Of a DNA stretch of 64,000 nt, positions 57,330-64,000 are shown piece by piece. A program made the position numbers and the translations under genes. Positions within the stretch are counted from its first letter, which is position 1, and each line of letters starts with the position of its first letter. The notes beneath the pieces were generated by a model that did not search any database, was not told where the DNA came from, and was given only the letters and a program-made list of their open reading frames with translations. Location of the stretch: positions 1-64,000 of the forward strand of contig CATMVA010000007.1 of the NCBI GenBank assembly GCA_950075865.1, given 5' to 3'. The DNA is from an uncultured Oscillospiraceae bacterium. GTDB lineage: Bacteria > Bacillota > Clostridia > Oscillospirales > Oscillospiraceae.

Positions 57330-58934
57330 ATGGCTCGCACCAAACGAATGCCCGGGATCGGGCAGGCAGAAACGGGTAAGGTGGTCTGGCGCGCCGCCTT
57401 ATACGCCCGGTTATCCCGGGATGATGGAGATAAACCAGAGAGCGATAGTATCGTCAACCAGAGAAAGCGTTTGGAACAATTTCTGGCTGGACAAGCCCAA
57501 ATGGAATTTGCCGGTTTCTATGTTGACGATGGCTATACTGGCACCAACTTTGACCGTCCGGGCTTCCAGCGTATGATTGAGGATATTGAGGCTGGGAAGG
57601 TCAACTGCGTTGTCGTCAAAGATCTTTCTCGTTTCGGCCGGGACTACATTGGGGTAGGGGGCTATATGCGAGACTGGTTCCCTGCACATGGAGTTCGGTT
57701 CATTGCATTGGGTGAAGGGGAGGACAGTGAAAAGAACTCATGCGATATGCTCATCCCGTTTAAGAATGTGATGAACGAGCAATATGCCAGAGATATTTCG
57801 CAAAAAGTTCGTAGCTCCATCCAGATCAAGCAGCAGAGTGGGGAATTTATCGGGGCATTTGCTTCCTACGGGTATCGAAAGGATCCAGAGGACCATAACA
57901 AGCTCCTCATTGATCCTCCTGCTGCCGCCGTAGTTCGCCGGATCTTTACCCTTTATGAGCAGGGTATGGGGAAAATACGGATCGCAAAATTGCTAAATGA
58001 GGAAAAGATACCTTGCCCCAGCGAATATAAGCGCCTTAACGGGGAGAAATATCATAATGGCCAACGGCTGGGGAGTACGTCCTATTGGACCTATGCGACG
58101 ATCCACCGCATCTTAAAAAATCAGATGTATGTTGGCCGAATGGAACAGGGCAAAGCCCCTCGCCAGGGAATGCACGGCAAGGCAAAGCAACTCCCCCGGG
58201 AGCAGTGGACGGTCGTGGAAGGGACCCACGAGGCCATTATTGAACCGGATCAGTGGGAGCGCGTGCAATCCCTTTTGCAGAGAGATACCCGCACCCTGAG
58301 CTTTGAGCAAAATGTAAGCCCTTTTGCGGGGTTCCTCCGCTGCGGCGATTGTGGACGAGCCATGAGCAAGACCAACCACCCAGGCGGTATCTATTATTGC
58401 TGCGGCTCCTACAAACGCTATGGTCCCAGTGTCTGTACCCGACATGGAATCTCCTACCGGGATTTGGAGCAGACGGTGCTGGAAGATCTGAACAAGGTTA
58501 TTGCATCAGTGGAGGATCTTCATGCCTTGGCCCAGGAAGCCAAGGAAAACACTCGCCCAACGGATCACAGCGCCGAACAAGAGCGCTTACAGGGTAGTCT
58601 TGAACGAGTGCGAAGGCTCCGCAAATCTGCCTATGAGGACTACAAGGACGACCTTATCAGCAAGGAAGATTACCTTCGTTATAAGGACGACTATCAAGGG
58701 CAGGAAGATGTCATCATGGCCCAGTTGGAGCGCCTGCAAGCGCAAGAAGATACTCCAAAGGAATCGCCTTGGGTCGAGGAACTTCTGAAACTGGGAAAGC
58801 TAACCGAGCTTGACCGGGCTACTGTAGCTGAAACGATTAAGGAAATTTTGGTCTATGAAGATCATGTGGAGATTACATACAATTTCTCGGATGATCTGGG
58901 TTTCTGGACCAATCAGGATGCTCCAAAGCTGTGA
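57330..58934 (+). CDS. Large serine recombinase (integrase of the element)
   Basis: A 534-residue site-specific recombinase. The catalytic domain (about 20-165) has YARLSRDDGDKPESDSI with the nucleophilic Ser near 29, VDDGYTGTNFDRPGF and VVVKDLSRFGRDYIGVG. The recombinase domain (about 195-310) contains GYRKDPEDHNKLLIDP, and the zinc ribbon (about 330-370) has CGDCGRAMSK and YYCCGSYKRYGPSVCTRHG. A coiled-coil segment (about 400-470) is typical of this group. ATG 57330 follows AAAGGAGGTG. It would catalyse insertion into pdaB at CCTGGGG and, with a directionality factor, excision. Confidence 0.96.
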   Translation: MARTKRMPGIGQAETGKVVWRAALYARLSRDDGDKPESDSIVNQRKRLEQFLAGQAQMEFAGFYVDDGYTGTNFDRPGFQRMIEDIEAGKVNCVVVKDLSRFGRDYIGVGGYMRDWFPAHGVRFIALGEGEDSEKNSCDMLIPFKNVMNEQYARDISQKVRSSIQIKQQSGEFIGAFASYGYRKDPEDHNKLLIDPPAAAVVRRIFTLYEQGMGKIRIAKLLNEEKIPCPSEYKRLNGEKYHNGQRLGSTSYWTYATIHRILKNQMYVGRMEQGKAPRQGMHGKAKQLPREQWTVVEGTHEAIIEPDQWERVQSLLQRDTRTLSFEQNVSPFAGFLRCGDCGRAMSKTNHPGGIYYCCGSYKRYGPSVCTRHGISYRDLEQTVLEDLNKVIASVEDLHALAQEAKENTRPTDHSAEQERLQGSLERVRRLRKSAYEDYKDDLISKEDYLRYKDDYQGQEDVIMAQLERLQAQEDTPKESPWVEELLKLGKLTELDRATVAETIKEILVYEDHVEITYNFSDDLGFWTNQDAPKL

Positions 58935-58972
58935 GGCAACATACCGCTATCGTTTGGTAGCGGTATGTTGCC
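58935..58972 (+). terminator. Terminator after the recombinase
   Basis: GGCAACATACCGCTA pairs perfectly with TAGCGGTATGTTGCC, immediately beyond the stop codon; only two T follow. Confidence 0.75.
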
Positions 58973-59033
58973 TTCCTTTCAACGGATGCCTTCTATTTTC
59001 TTGCATATAATTAAAGTATATTTATATTATAGG

Positions 59034-59062
59034 TTGACAAAATGGAAAATATGACTTAGAAT
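59034..59062 (+). promoter_or_regulatory. Promoter of the AAA ATPase gene
   Basis: TTGACA (59034-59039) and TAGAAT (59057-59062), 17-bp spacer, 19 bp before the ATG. Confidence 0.68.
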
Positions 59063-59081
59063 CATACATGAGGTGAGGAAT

Positions 59082-60530
59082 ATGGCCATTACAACGAAAA
59101 GCCAGATCTTAAAAGTGCTCAAAGCCTTTAACCCTTGGTGGGCAACGGGGAGCGTTCACCCGGACTTCACAAAGGATTACCGCCGTTTTGCGTATTATGA
59201 GGCAATGAAGCGGATAGATCAGACCGACTTGCGGCGTACGGTTGTTCTTACCGGCACGCGCCGGGTGGGAAAGACAACCATTCAATATCAAATGATCGAT
59301 ACACTTTTGAAGCGCAAAATCCCGCCGCAGCGTATCGTATTTATTTCTCTGGATCACCCTATGCTGAAGCTCAGTAATTTCAACGACATTTTGGAGTGTT
59401 ACCACGAGAATATCTGCCCGGATCAAAATGTTTTTTACTTTTTTGACGAGATCCAATATGTCGCCGATTGGGACAAGTGGCTGAAAACCATCTATGATAT
59501 GCAGCCTGAAACCCGTATGATCGCTACCGGCTCGGCAAGCCCGGCATTGATGAAGGGCAGTACGGAGAGCGGCGCCGGCCGTTGGAGCATTATTCCCGTT
59601 CCCACCCTTTCCTTTTTTGAGTATTGCTCTTTGATTGGGGTAAATGTCCCGGATTTAGGGCCCAGTGTTCGCCCAACGGCTTTTCAGCGTATGACCCAAG
59701 CCGAGCGTGCATCCATCATGCTGAAATTGGAGCCAATCCAGAATCACTTTATTCGTTATCTGCAAGTGGGCGGTTTTCCAGAGTTGGCCTTGGCCTCCAA
59801 CGATCTTATGGCACAGCAGATCATGCGGGAGGATGTGGTAGACAAGGTTTTGAAGCGCGACCTGCCCTCCCTCTATAACATCCGCAGTGCCACAGAGTTA
59901 GAGCGGATCTTTTTATATCTGTGCAACGTATCCTCCAACATTGTTTCTTTTTCTGCCTTAGCAAAAGAGCTGGAGGGTGTTTCCCGGCCCACGGTAGAAA
60001 ACTATATTAACTATTTGGAAAGTGCTAATCTCATTTATCAGAGCTGGCCGGTGGAAATGGCTGGGCGGAAGGTGCTGAAATCCCAGCCGAAGATCTATAT
60101 TGCCGATGCAGCCATCCGCAATGCGGTTTTGATGGATGATGATGTGCTGACCAATCCCATCGAATTGGGAAAGATGGTGGAAACCGCTGTTTATAAGCAT
60201 GTGGCGGCATTCTATTATCAGCAGGCTACACGGGTAGGTTACTACCGGGGCGGCCGGTCAGGGAATGAAATTGACATCGTTGTGGATTATCCCAACATCA
60301 AAAATATTCTGATCGAGGTCAAATATCGGGAGCAGGCTCCCGTTCCCAACACCGATGCCATCATTGAGCTTTCCGACCAGGCCAGTGCCGGTATTATCAT
60401 TACAAAACGCGCAGATGATTATGGGACGCATCATACTCCCAGCGGAAAAGAGCTCATTCGCATCCCGGCTTTTGCGTTTTTGTACCTGCTGGGAAACGCC
60501 GAGCGGTATGGCTACCGGGGAAAAGATTGA
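59082..60530 (+). CDS. AAA ATPase of the AAA_14/DUF4143 family
   Basis: A 482-residue protein. Residues about 50-190 form an ATPase: Walker A VLTGTRRVGKTTIQYQM, Walker B FYFFDEIQYVADWDKWL, sensor ATGSASPAL. The C-terminal DUF4143 part (about 250-480) ends with GNEIDIVVDYPNIKNILIEV-K, a PD-(D/E)XK-like nuclease pattern. Proteins of this type are very common, often in multiple copies, in anaerobes, with no settled function; some act in defence or mobile-element maintenance. It has its own promoter, lies after the recombinase and fills the right end of the element, a typical cargo position. GAGGTGAGG precedes ATG 59082. Confidence 0.88.
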   Translation: MAITTKSQILKVLKAFNPWWATGSVHPDFTKDYRRFAYYEAMKRIDQTDLRRTVVLTGTRRVGKTTIQYQMIDTLLKRKIPPQRIVFISLDHPMLKLSNFNDILECYHENICPDQNVFYFFDEIQYVADWDKWLKTIYDMQPETRMIATGSASPALMKGSTESGAGRWSIIPVPTLSFFEYCSLIGVNVPDLGPSVRPTAFQRMTQAERASIMLKLEPIQNHFIRYLQVGGFPELALASNDLMAQQIMREDVVDKVLKRDLPSLYNIRSATELERIFLYLCNVSSNIVSFSALAKELEGVSRPTVENYINYLESANLIYQSWPVEMAGRKVLKSQPKIYIADAAIRNAVLMDDDVLTNPIELGKMVETAVYKHVAAFYYQQATRVGYYRGGRSGNEIDIVVDYPNIKNILIEVKYREQAPVPNTDAIIELSDQASAGIIITKRADDYGTHHTPSGKELIRIPAFAFLYLLGNAERYGYRGKD

Positions 60531-60577
60531 TGAGATTCATTCGTACCGAATAAGTAATTATTTTTGTAATAAAGGGC

Positions 60578-60606
60578 TTGCTGAATCTCTCCCACTGTGC
60601 TATCAT
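60578..60606 (+). promoter_or_regulatory. Outward-reading promoter at the right end
   Basis: TTGCTG (60578-60583) and TATCAT (60601-60606), 17-bp spacer. It reads towards the attachment site and the 3' half of pdaB; in a circular element it would read into the left end. Confidence 0.5.
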
Positions 60607-60618
60607 AATATTATAAAA

Positions 60619-60667
60619 AATACGGTCATTGACACCCTTCAAACCATTGGGCGCCAATGACCGTATT
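60619..60667. repeat. Inverted repeat next to the right attachment site
   Basis: AATACGGTCATTG and its exact complement CAATGACCGTATT flank a 23-base spacer. The right arm forms part of the terminal repeat of the element, so it may be a recombinase arm site or a hairpin that ends transcription before the junction. Confidence 0.65.
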
Positions 60668-60677
60668 ATTACATCAC

Positions 60678-60684
60678 CCTGGGG
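60678..60684 (+). other. Right attachment core (attR)
   Basis: CCTGGGG at the right junction, identical to 42855-42861. To its right the pdaB frame resumes with CAACGAGGACACC. Crossover inferred at TG (60680-60681). Confidence 0.85.
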
Positions 60685-61267
60685 CAACGAGGACACCCAG
60701 CAGCTCATCGACATTCTGGCCAAATACAACATCAAAGCCACCTTTTTCGTGGTGGGAGACTGGGTGGACAAGTACCCGGAGTCGGTCAAGGCCCTTTCCG
60801 ACGCGGGCCACGAGGTCATGAACCACTCCAACCACCACGACCACTTCTCCAAGCTCTCCCGGGATCAGATCATCGCCGATGTGAACGCCTGCAACGACAA
60901 GATCGAGACGGTGACCGGGGTGCGCCCCACCCTCATCCGGCCACCCTATGGAGAGTATGACGACAACGTTATCACCGCCATCCGTGCAGCAGGTATGGAG
61001 CCCATCCAGTGGGATGTGGACTCCCTGGACTGGAAGGACCTGTCCGCCGCCGAGATCACCAAGCGGGTCACCACCAAGGTCCAGGCCGGGTCCATCGTCC
61101 TCTTCCACAACGCCGCCAAGCACACCCCCGAGGCCCTGCCCACCATTCTGGAGACCCTTCTTCAGGAGGGCTACACCTTCGTACCCATCTCGGAGATCAT
61201 TCTTCCCGGCGAGTATAACGTGGACTACACCATCGATCACACCGGCCGCCAATGCCCGGCGGGCTGA
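60678..61267 (+). pseudogene. pdaB: 3' part of interrupted PdaB-type polysaccharide deacetylase
   Basis: From 60685 the frame reads NEDTQQLIDILAKYNIKATF, then DWVDKYPESVKALSDAGHEV, metal-site H-S-N-H-H, the T-L-I-R-P-P-Y-G-E-Y motif, WDVDSLDWKDLS and LFHNAAKHTPEALP, which is the complete NodB-homology domain minus its first strand. Without the 5' part there is no start codon or export signal. Restored, the protein is 257 residues, like Bacillus PdaB (about 254). PdaB is a sporulation protein needed to keep the spore cortex. The outward promoter at 60578 could transcribe this fragment but not give a normal protein. Confidence 0.9.
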
Positions 61268-61298
61268 TATTTTCTCTCTGTTTGAGCCTCATATACCA

Positions 61299-61331
61299 GA
61301 AAGGCACAGTGCAAGATGCACTGTGCCTTTC
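61299..61331. terminator. Terminator after pdaB, shared with convergent gene
   Basis: GAAAGGCACAGTGCA pairs with TGCACTGTGCCTTTC and is followed by TTTTG on the plus strand. Confidence 0.87.
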
Positions 61332-61343
61332 TTTTGTTTCTTA

Positions 61344-62183
61344 CTACATCCCGATCTGCCTCATGACCTCCTTGGTGGTCACGCCGGGATCCCGGAAGAC
61401 CAGCTCCTCCAACCCGAAGGGCAGCTCCTGCTCCCCGTCCAGACAGATCAACGCATAGTTCTTTCTGAGCCTGTCGGCGTTCCGGAGCACCGACTCCCGG
61501 ACTGAGGGTTTCCCGATCTCCTCCGCCCCGGCCAGCAGGGTCTCCAGATCCCCAAACTGGTTCATCAGGGCGGCCGCCGTCTTGGGCCCCACCTTGTCTA
61601 CGCCCTTGATGTTGTCCGAGGCGTCCCCCGTCAGGGACTTGTAGGCAGCATACTGTCTTGGGTCGATGCCCAGCTTCTCCCGGATGTAGGCCGGGTCGCA
61701 GATCACGGTCTTCTCCCCCCGGTAGCGCAGCACATGGACCCGCTCGGTAATAAGCTGGAAAAGGTCGCTGTCCTGGGAGGAGATGACCACATCCATCTCC
61801 CCGCCGTACCGTTTGGCATACCCCGCCATCCAGTCGTCGGCCTCACAGACCGAGGTTTCTTGATGATGGATACTCAGGCAGTCCAGGGCGGCATAAATGT
61901 CAGGAAGCTGGGAAAATGGGGTATCCTCCCCGTCCATCTGAGAGTAATCCGGCCGGTTGCCCTTGTAGTCGGCATCCAACTCACCACGACGGCTGACATA
62001 CTCTCCATCAAAGACCGCCACCACATGGGTGGGATGGGTCATGCGGATGATCTTCAGAAAAGCCCCTACAAAACCCAGGGTGCCGTGGATGGCCTTACCC
62101 CGCTCGTCCACGATCCGGGCGGGCATCCCGTAAAACATCTGAAAGAGCAGATTGCTGCCGTCTACCACCAAAAGCTTGTCCAT
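61344..62183 (-). CDS. Stand-alone 5'-3' exonuclease (PolA N-domain/Xni-like)
   Basis: A 279-residue FEN-type nuclease with the acidic metal ligands in order: VVDGSNLLFQM, VVAVFDGEYVSRRGELDADY, SVCEADDWMAGYAKR and ISSQDSDLFQL. The H3TH DNA-binding region is LTGDASDNIKGVDKVGPKTA. It matches the N-terminal domain of PolA but has no polymerase, so it should remove RNA primers or flaps. AAAGGAG precedes its ATG. Convergent with pdaB. Confidence 0.92.
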   Translation of the reverse strand: MDKLLVVDGSNLLFQMFYGMPARIVDERGKAIHGTLGFVGAFLKIIRMTHPTHVVAVFDGEYVSRRGELDADYKGNRPDYSQMDGEDTPFSQLPDIYAALDCLSIHHQETSVCEADDWMAGYAKRYGGEMDVVISSQDSDLFQLITERVHVLRYRGEKTVICDPAYIREKLGIDPRQYAAYKSLTGDASDNIKGVDKVGPKTAAALMNQFGDLETLLAGAEEIGKPSVRESVLRNADRLRKNYALICLDGEQELPFGLEELVFRDPGVTTKEVMRQIGM

Positions 62184-62272
62184 ACCCGTCTCCTTTGCAT
62201 TGCATTCCGCGGGATTTTAGTGTATAATATTACTTCCCGCAAATCAAACCAGTTCTGAACAGAGGTGAGCCC

Positions 62273-63499
62273 ATGCCCAACTACGAGTCCCTGTCCCCCG
62301 TGCTGACCCAACGCATCCAGCGGGAGAAGGAGACCGGGACCTATCCCAAATTCGGTTTTGACGACCGCGATATCCTTCGCAGATCTATGTCCCCGTCGGA
62401 CCACGCCACTATCTGGCGTCCGGCCTTTGTCCATGATACCGACAAGATCATGCACTGCCCTTATTATAACCGATACAGCGACAAGACGCAAGTTTTCTCC
62501 CTTGTCAGGAATGACGACGTATCCCGCCGCAGCCTTCATGTGCAGCTGGTTTCCCGCATCGCCCGGATGATCGGTCGGGTGCTGGGCCTGAACCTGGATC
62601 TGATCGAGGCCATCGCCCTGGGCCATGACATCGGCCACCCCCCCTTCGCCCACTCCGGGGAGGTCTACCTGGACGAGCTCTATTTCAGGCACGCCGGCCG
62701 GCACTTCAGCCACAGCATCCACTCGGTGCGGGTTCTGGACGGCATTTTCCCCCTGAACATCAGCCTTCAGGTCCTGGACGGCATCGCCTGCCACAACGGC
62801 GAGATCGAGCTGGAGGAATACCAGCCCGCCACCCTGGAGACCTTCGACCAGTTCGACACCATGATCGAAAGGTGCTACGAGGATGTCCGGCAGGTGTACA
62901 AGCTGATGCCCTCCACCTTAGAAGGGGCGGTGGTCCGCATCTCGGACATTATTGCCTACCTGGGCAAGGACCGGCAGGACGCCGCCCGGATCAAGCTGGT
63001 GGACGAGGACGCATACAGCCAAACCATCATCGGCTCCATCAACGCCGAGATCATCAACAACCTGATGGTCAACGTCATTGAAAACAGCTATGGGACCCCC
63101 TATATCCGCATGGATAAGGCCCATTTCGACGCCCTGAAAACGGCAAAGAGGGACAATTACTCTCTCATTTACGAAAACGCCGCCGCCCTGGCCAAGCTGA
63201 ACACCACGGTCAAGCCCATGATGGCCGAGATCTACGACCAGATGCTCTCCGACCTGCGGCAGAGAAAGAAATACTCCCCCATCTTCACCCACCACATCGG
63301 CTACGTCAACCGGACCCATTACGCCCGGCCCACCCCCTACGAGAATTCCGAGCCCAACCAGATCGTGGTGGACTATATTGCCAGCATGACAGACGACTAT
63401 TTGATCGATTTGCATCACTTTTTGTTCCCAAACAGCTCTTATGAGGTGAAATACACCGGTTATTTTGACGAGGATTCGGAGGGTTTTGACCATGTTTGA
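62273..63499 (+). CDS. HD-domain dGTPase-like protein
   Basis: A 408-residue triphosphohydrolase-type HD protein. Motifs: NRYSDKTQVFSLVRNDDVSR and RSLHVQLVSRIARMIGR (first His), IALGHDIGHPPFAHSGEVYL (HD with extra His), CHNGEIELEEYQ, and ISDIIAYLGKDRQDAARI (late Asp). These match dGTPase/YpgQ-like enzymes that degrade dNTPs; substrate unconfirmed. CAGAGGTGAG precedes ATG 62273. Its last 8 bases overlap the next gene, so the two are coupled. Confidence 0.88.
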   Translation: MPNYESLSPVLTQRIQREKETGTYPKFGFDDRDILRRSMSPSDHATIWRPAFVHDTDKIMHCPYYNRYSDKTQVFSLVRNDDVSRRSLHVQLVSRIARMIGRVLGLNLDLIEAIALGHDIGHPPFAHSGEVYLDELYFRHAGRHFSHSIHSVRVLDGIFPLNISLQVLDGIACHNGEIELEEYQPATLETFDQFDTMIERCYEDVRQVYKLMPSTLEGAVVRISDIIAYLGKDRQDAARIKLVDEDAYSQTIIGSINAEIINNLMVNVIENSYGTPYIRMDKAHFDALKTAKRDNYSLIYENAAALAKLNTTVKPMMAEIYDQMLSDLRQRKKYSPIFTHHIGYVNRTHYARPTPYENSEPNQIVVDYIASMTDDYLIDLHHFLFPNSSYEVKYTGYFDEDSEGFDHV

Positions 63500-64000
63500 A
63501 GCGGTTTTGAGGGCGGTTTGGGAGCATGACACCATCATCCTCCACCGGCACCGCCGGCCCGACGGGGATGCCCTGGGCAGCCAGATCGGACTGAAGCATC
63601 TGCTGATGGAAAACTTCCCAGACAAAAAGGTCTACATGGTAGGCGATGAGGCCGGCTACCTCAGCTTCATGGAGGACTCGGTGATGGACACCATCCCGGA
63701 CAGCGCCTATGAGGGCGCCCTGGCCATGGTCCTGGACTGCGGCGCCAAGGCGCTGGTCAGCGATGACCGGTATACCCTGGCCGCCAGGACCATACGGATT
63801 GACCATCACATCTTCTGTGGCCGGTTCTGCGACCTGGAGGTCATCGACTCGGACTACGAAAGCTGCTGCGGCCTCATCGCCCAATTCGCCGTGGAGTGCG
63901 GGTGGAAGCTGAACCGCCTGGCCGCTCAGAGCCTTTACACCGGCATGGTCACCGACTCGGGCCGGTTCCGCTACGACGCCACCACCCCCCGGACCCTGCG
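63492..64000 (+). CDS. DHH-family phosphoesterase (NrnA-like), 3' end outside window
   Basis: The first 169 residues of a DHH/DHHA1 phosphoesterase: LHRHRRPDGDALGSQIGLKH (motif I/II), MVLDCGAK, TIRIDHHIF (the DHH motif) and LYTGMVTDSGRFRYD (motif IV). NrnA proteins degrade short oligoribonucleotides and 3'-phosphoadenosine-5'-phosphate. The start overlaps the dGTPase-like gene by 8 bp. The frame is open to the window edge, so the gene is partial here only because of the cut. Confidence 0.92.
   Translation, partial: MFEAVLRAVWEHDTIILHRHRRPDGDALGSQIGLKHLLMENFPDKKVYMVGDEAGYLSFMEDSVMDTIPDSAYEGALAMVLDCGAKALVSDDRYTLAARTIRIDHHIFCGRFCDLEVIDSDYESCCGLIAQFAVECGWKLNRLAAQSLYTGMVTDSGRFRYDATTPRTL

Larger units (their letters stand above)
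42857..60679. mobile_element. ~17.8-kb integrative mobilisable element inside pdaB
   Basis: Boundaries are set by the split gene and by the 7-bp CCTGGGG present at both junctions. The element ends, read inwards, are imperfect inverted repeats: GGGTGATGT is exact on both sides, then partial identity. Contents include a large serine recombinase near the right end, a MobL-type relaxase, a VirD4/TraG coupling ATPase, a YqaJ/DUF932 recombination module, XRE and WYL regulators and several unknown genes. No mating-pair genes (VirB4, VirB6) are present, so transfer would need a helper. Base composition is visibly more AT-rich than the host sequence. Confidence 0.92.

Noticed and set aside
42855..60684. 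Classical transposon with terminal inverted repeats and target duplication
   Set aside because: No DDE transposase is present, the repeats continue across the 7-bp core as a dyad, and a large serine recombinase explains the junctions better.

Overview
This window looks like chromosome from a GC-rich, spore-forming member of the Clostridia, most likely Oscillospiraceae. The inference rests on germinant-receptor genes, a PdaB-type sporulation deacetylase, a Spo0A-like protein, SLH-domain exoproteins, strong AGGAGG ribosome-binding sites and sigma-A promoters. Three parS sites, soj, parB, a Noc-like parB paralog and rsmG suggest that the left-centre part lies near the replication origin. No rRNA, tRNA or CRISPR array was seen.

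Layout. 0.2-3.6 kb: a minus-strand gerA-type operon with a reduced GerC-like subunit. 3.7-10.3 kb: an unknown protein, tadA, mfd and a PrsA-like foldase on the minus strand, with two tandem 27-codon peptide ORFs beside tadA. 10.5-12.6 kb: a hairpin-rich non-coding stretch, then three tiny ribbon-helix-helix (RHH) genes, one with a 10-bp-phased operator array, and an HD protein. 12.6-19.4 kb: glmU-like, prs, pth, an XRE regulator, a degenerate Spo0A-like protein and a Ca2+-type P-ATPase. 19.5-30 kb: SLH-GH18 protein, YitT protein, noc, a candidate small RNA with recombinase debris, soj-parB, serS, mscL, rsmG. 30-42.6 kb: MinD-like ATPase, mgsA, hisS, CAP-SLH protein, aspS, transglutaminase, HD protein, nifU-nifS with a divergent Rrf2 regulator, galE, XRE regulator and a small ORF.

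The most striking feature is at 42.86-60.68 kb. A lower-GC element of about 17.8 kb splits one polysaccharide deacetylase gene (PdaB type) exactly inside the codons of its conserved D-x-x-W-G motif. Both junctions carry the same 7-bp CCTGGGG. Joining the halves across one copy restores an uninterrupted 257-codon frame. The element's two ends, joined across the same 7 bp, form a dyad centred on TG, as expected for a large serine recombinase, and such a gene lies near the right end. The element also carries a coupling ATPase, a short MobL-like relaxase, a YqaJ-type recombination module, an XRE/WYL regulator pair, a two-gene unit of unknown function (Gly-rich membrane protein plus 467-aa protein), a PolC-like PHP-exonuclease protein that has lost nearly all its catalytic residues, an unknown 406-aa protein and an AAA/DUF4143 ATPase. 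It resembles the intervening elements of sporulation genes in other Firmicutes (skin in sigK, SP-beta in spsM); whether it excises during sporulation cannot be told from sequence.

After the element come the 3' half of pdaB, a stand-alone 5'-3' exonuclease, an HD dGTPase-like protein and the start of a DHH phosphoesterase that runs off the window.
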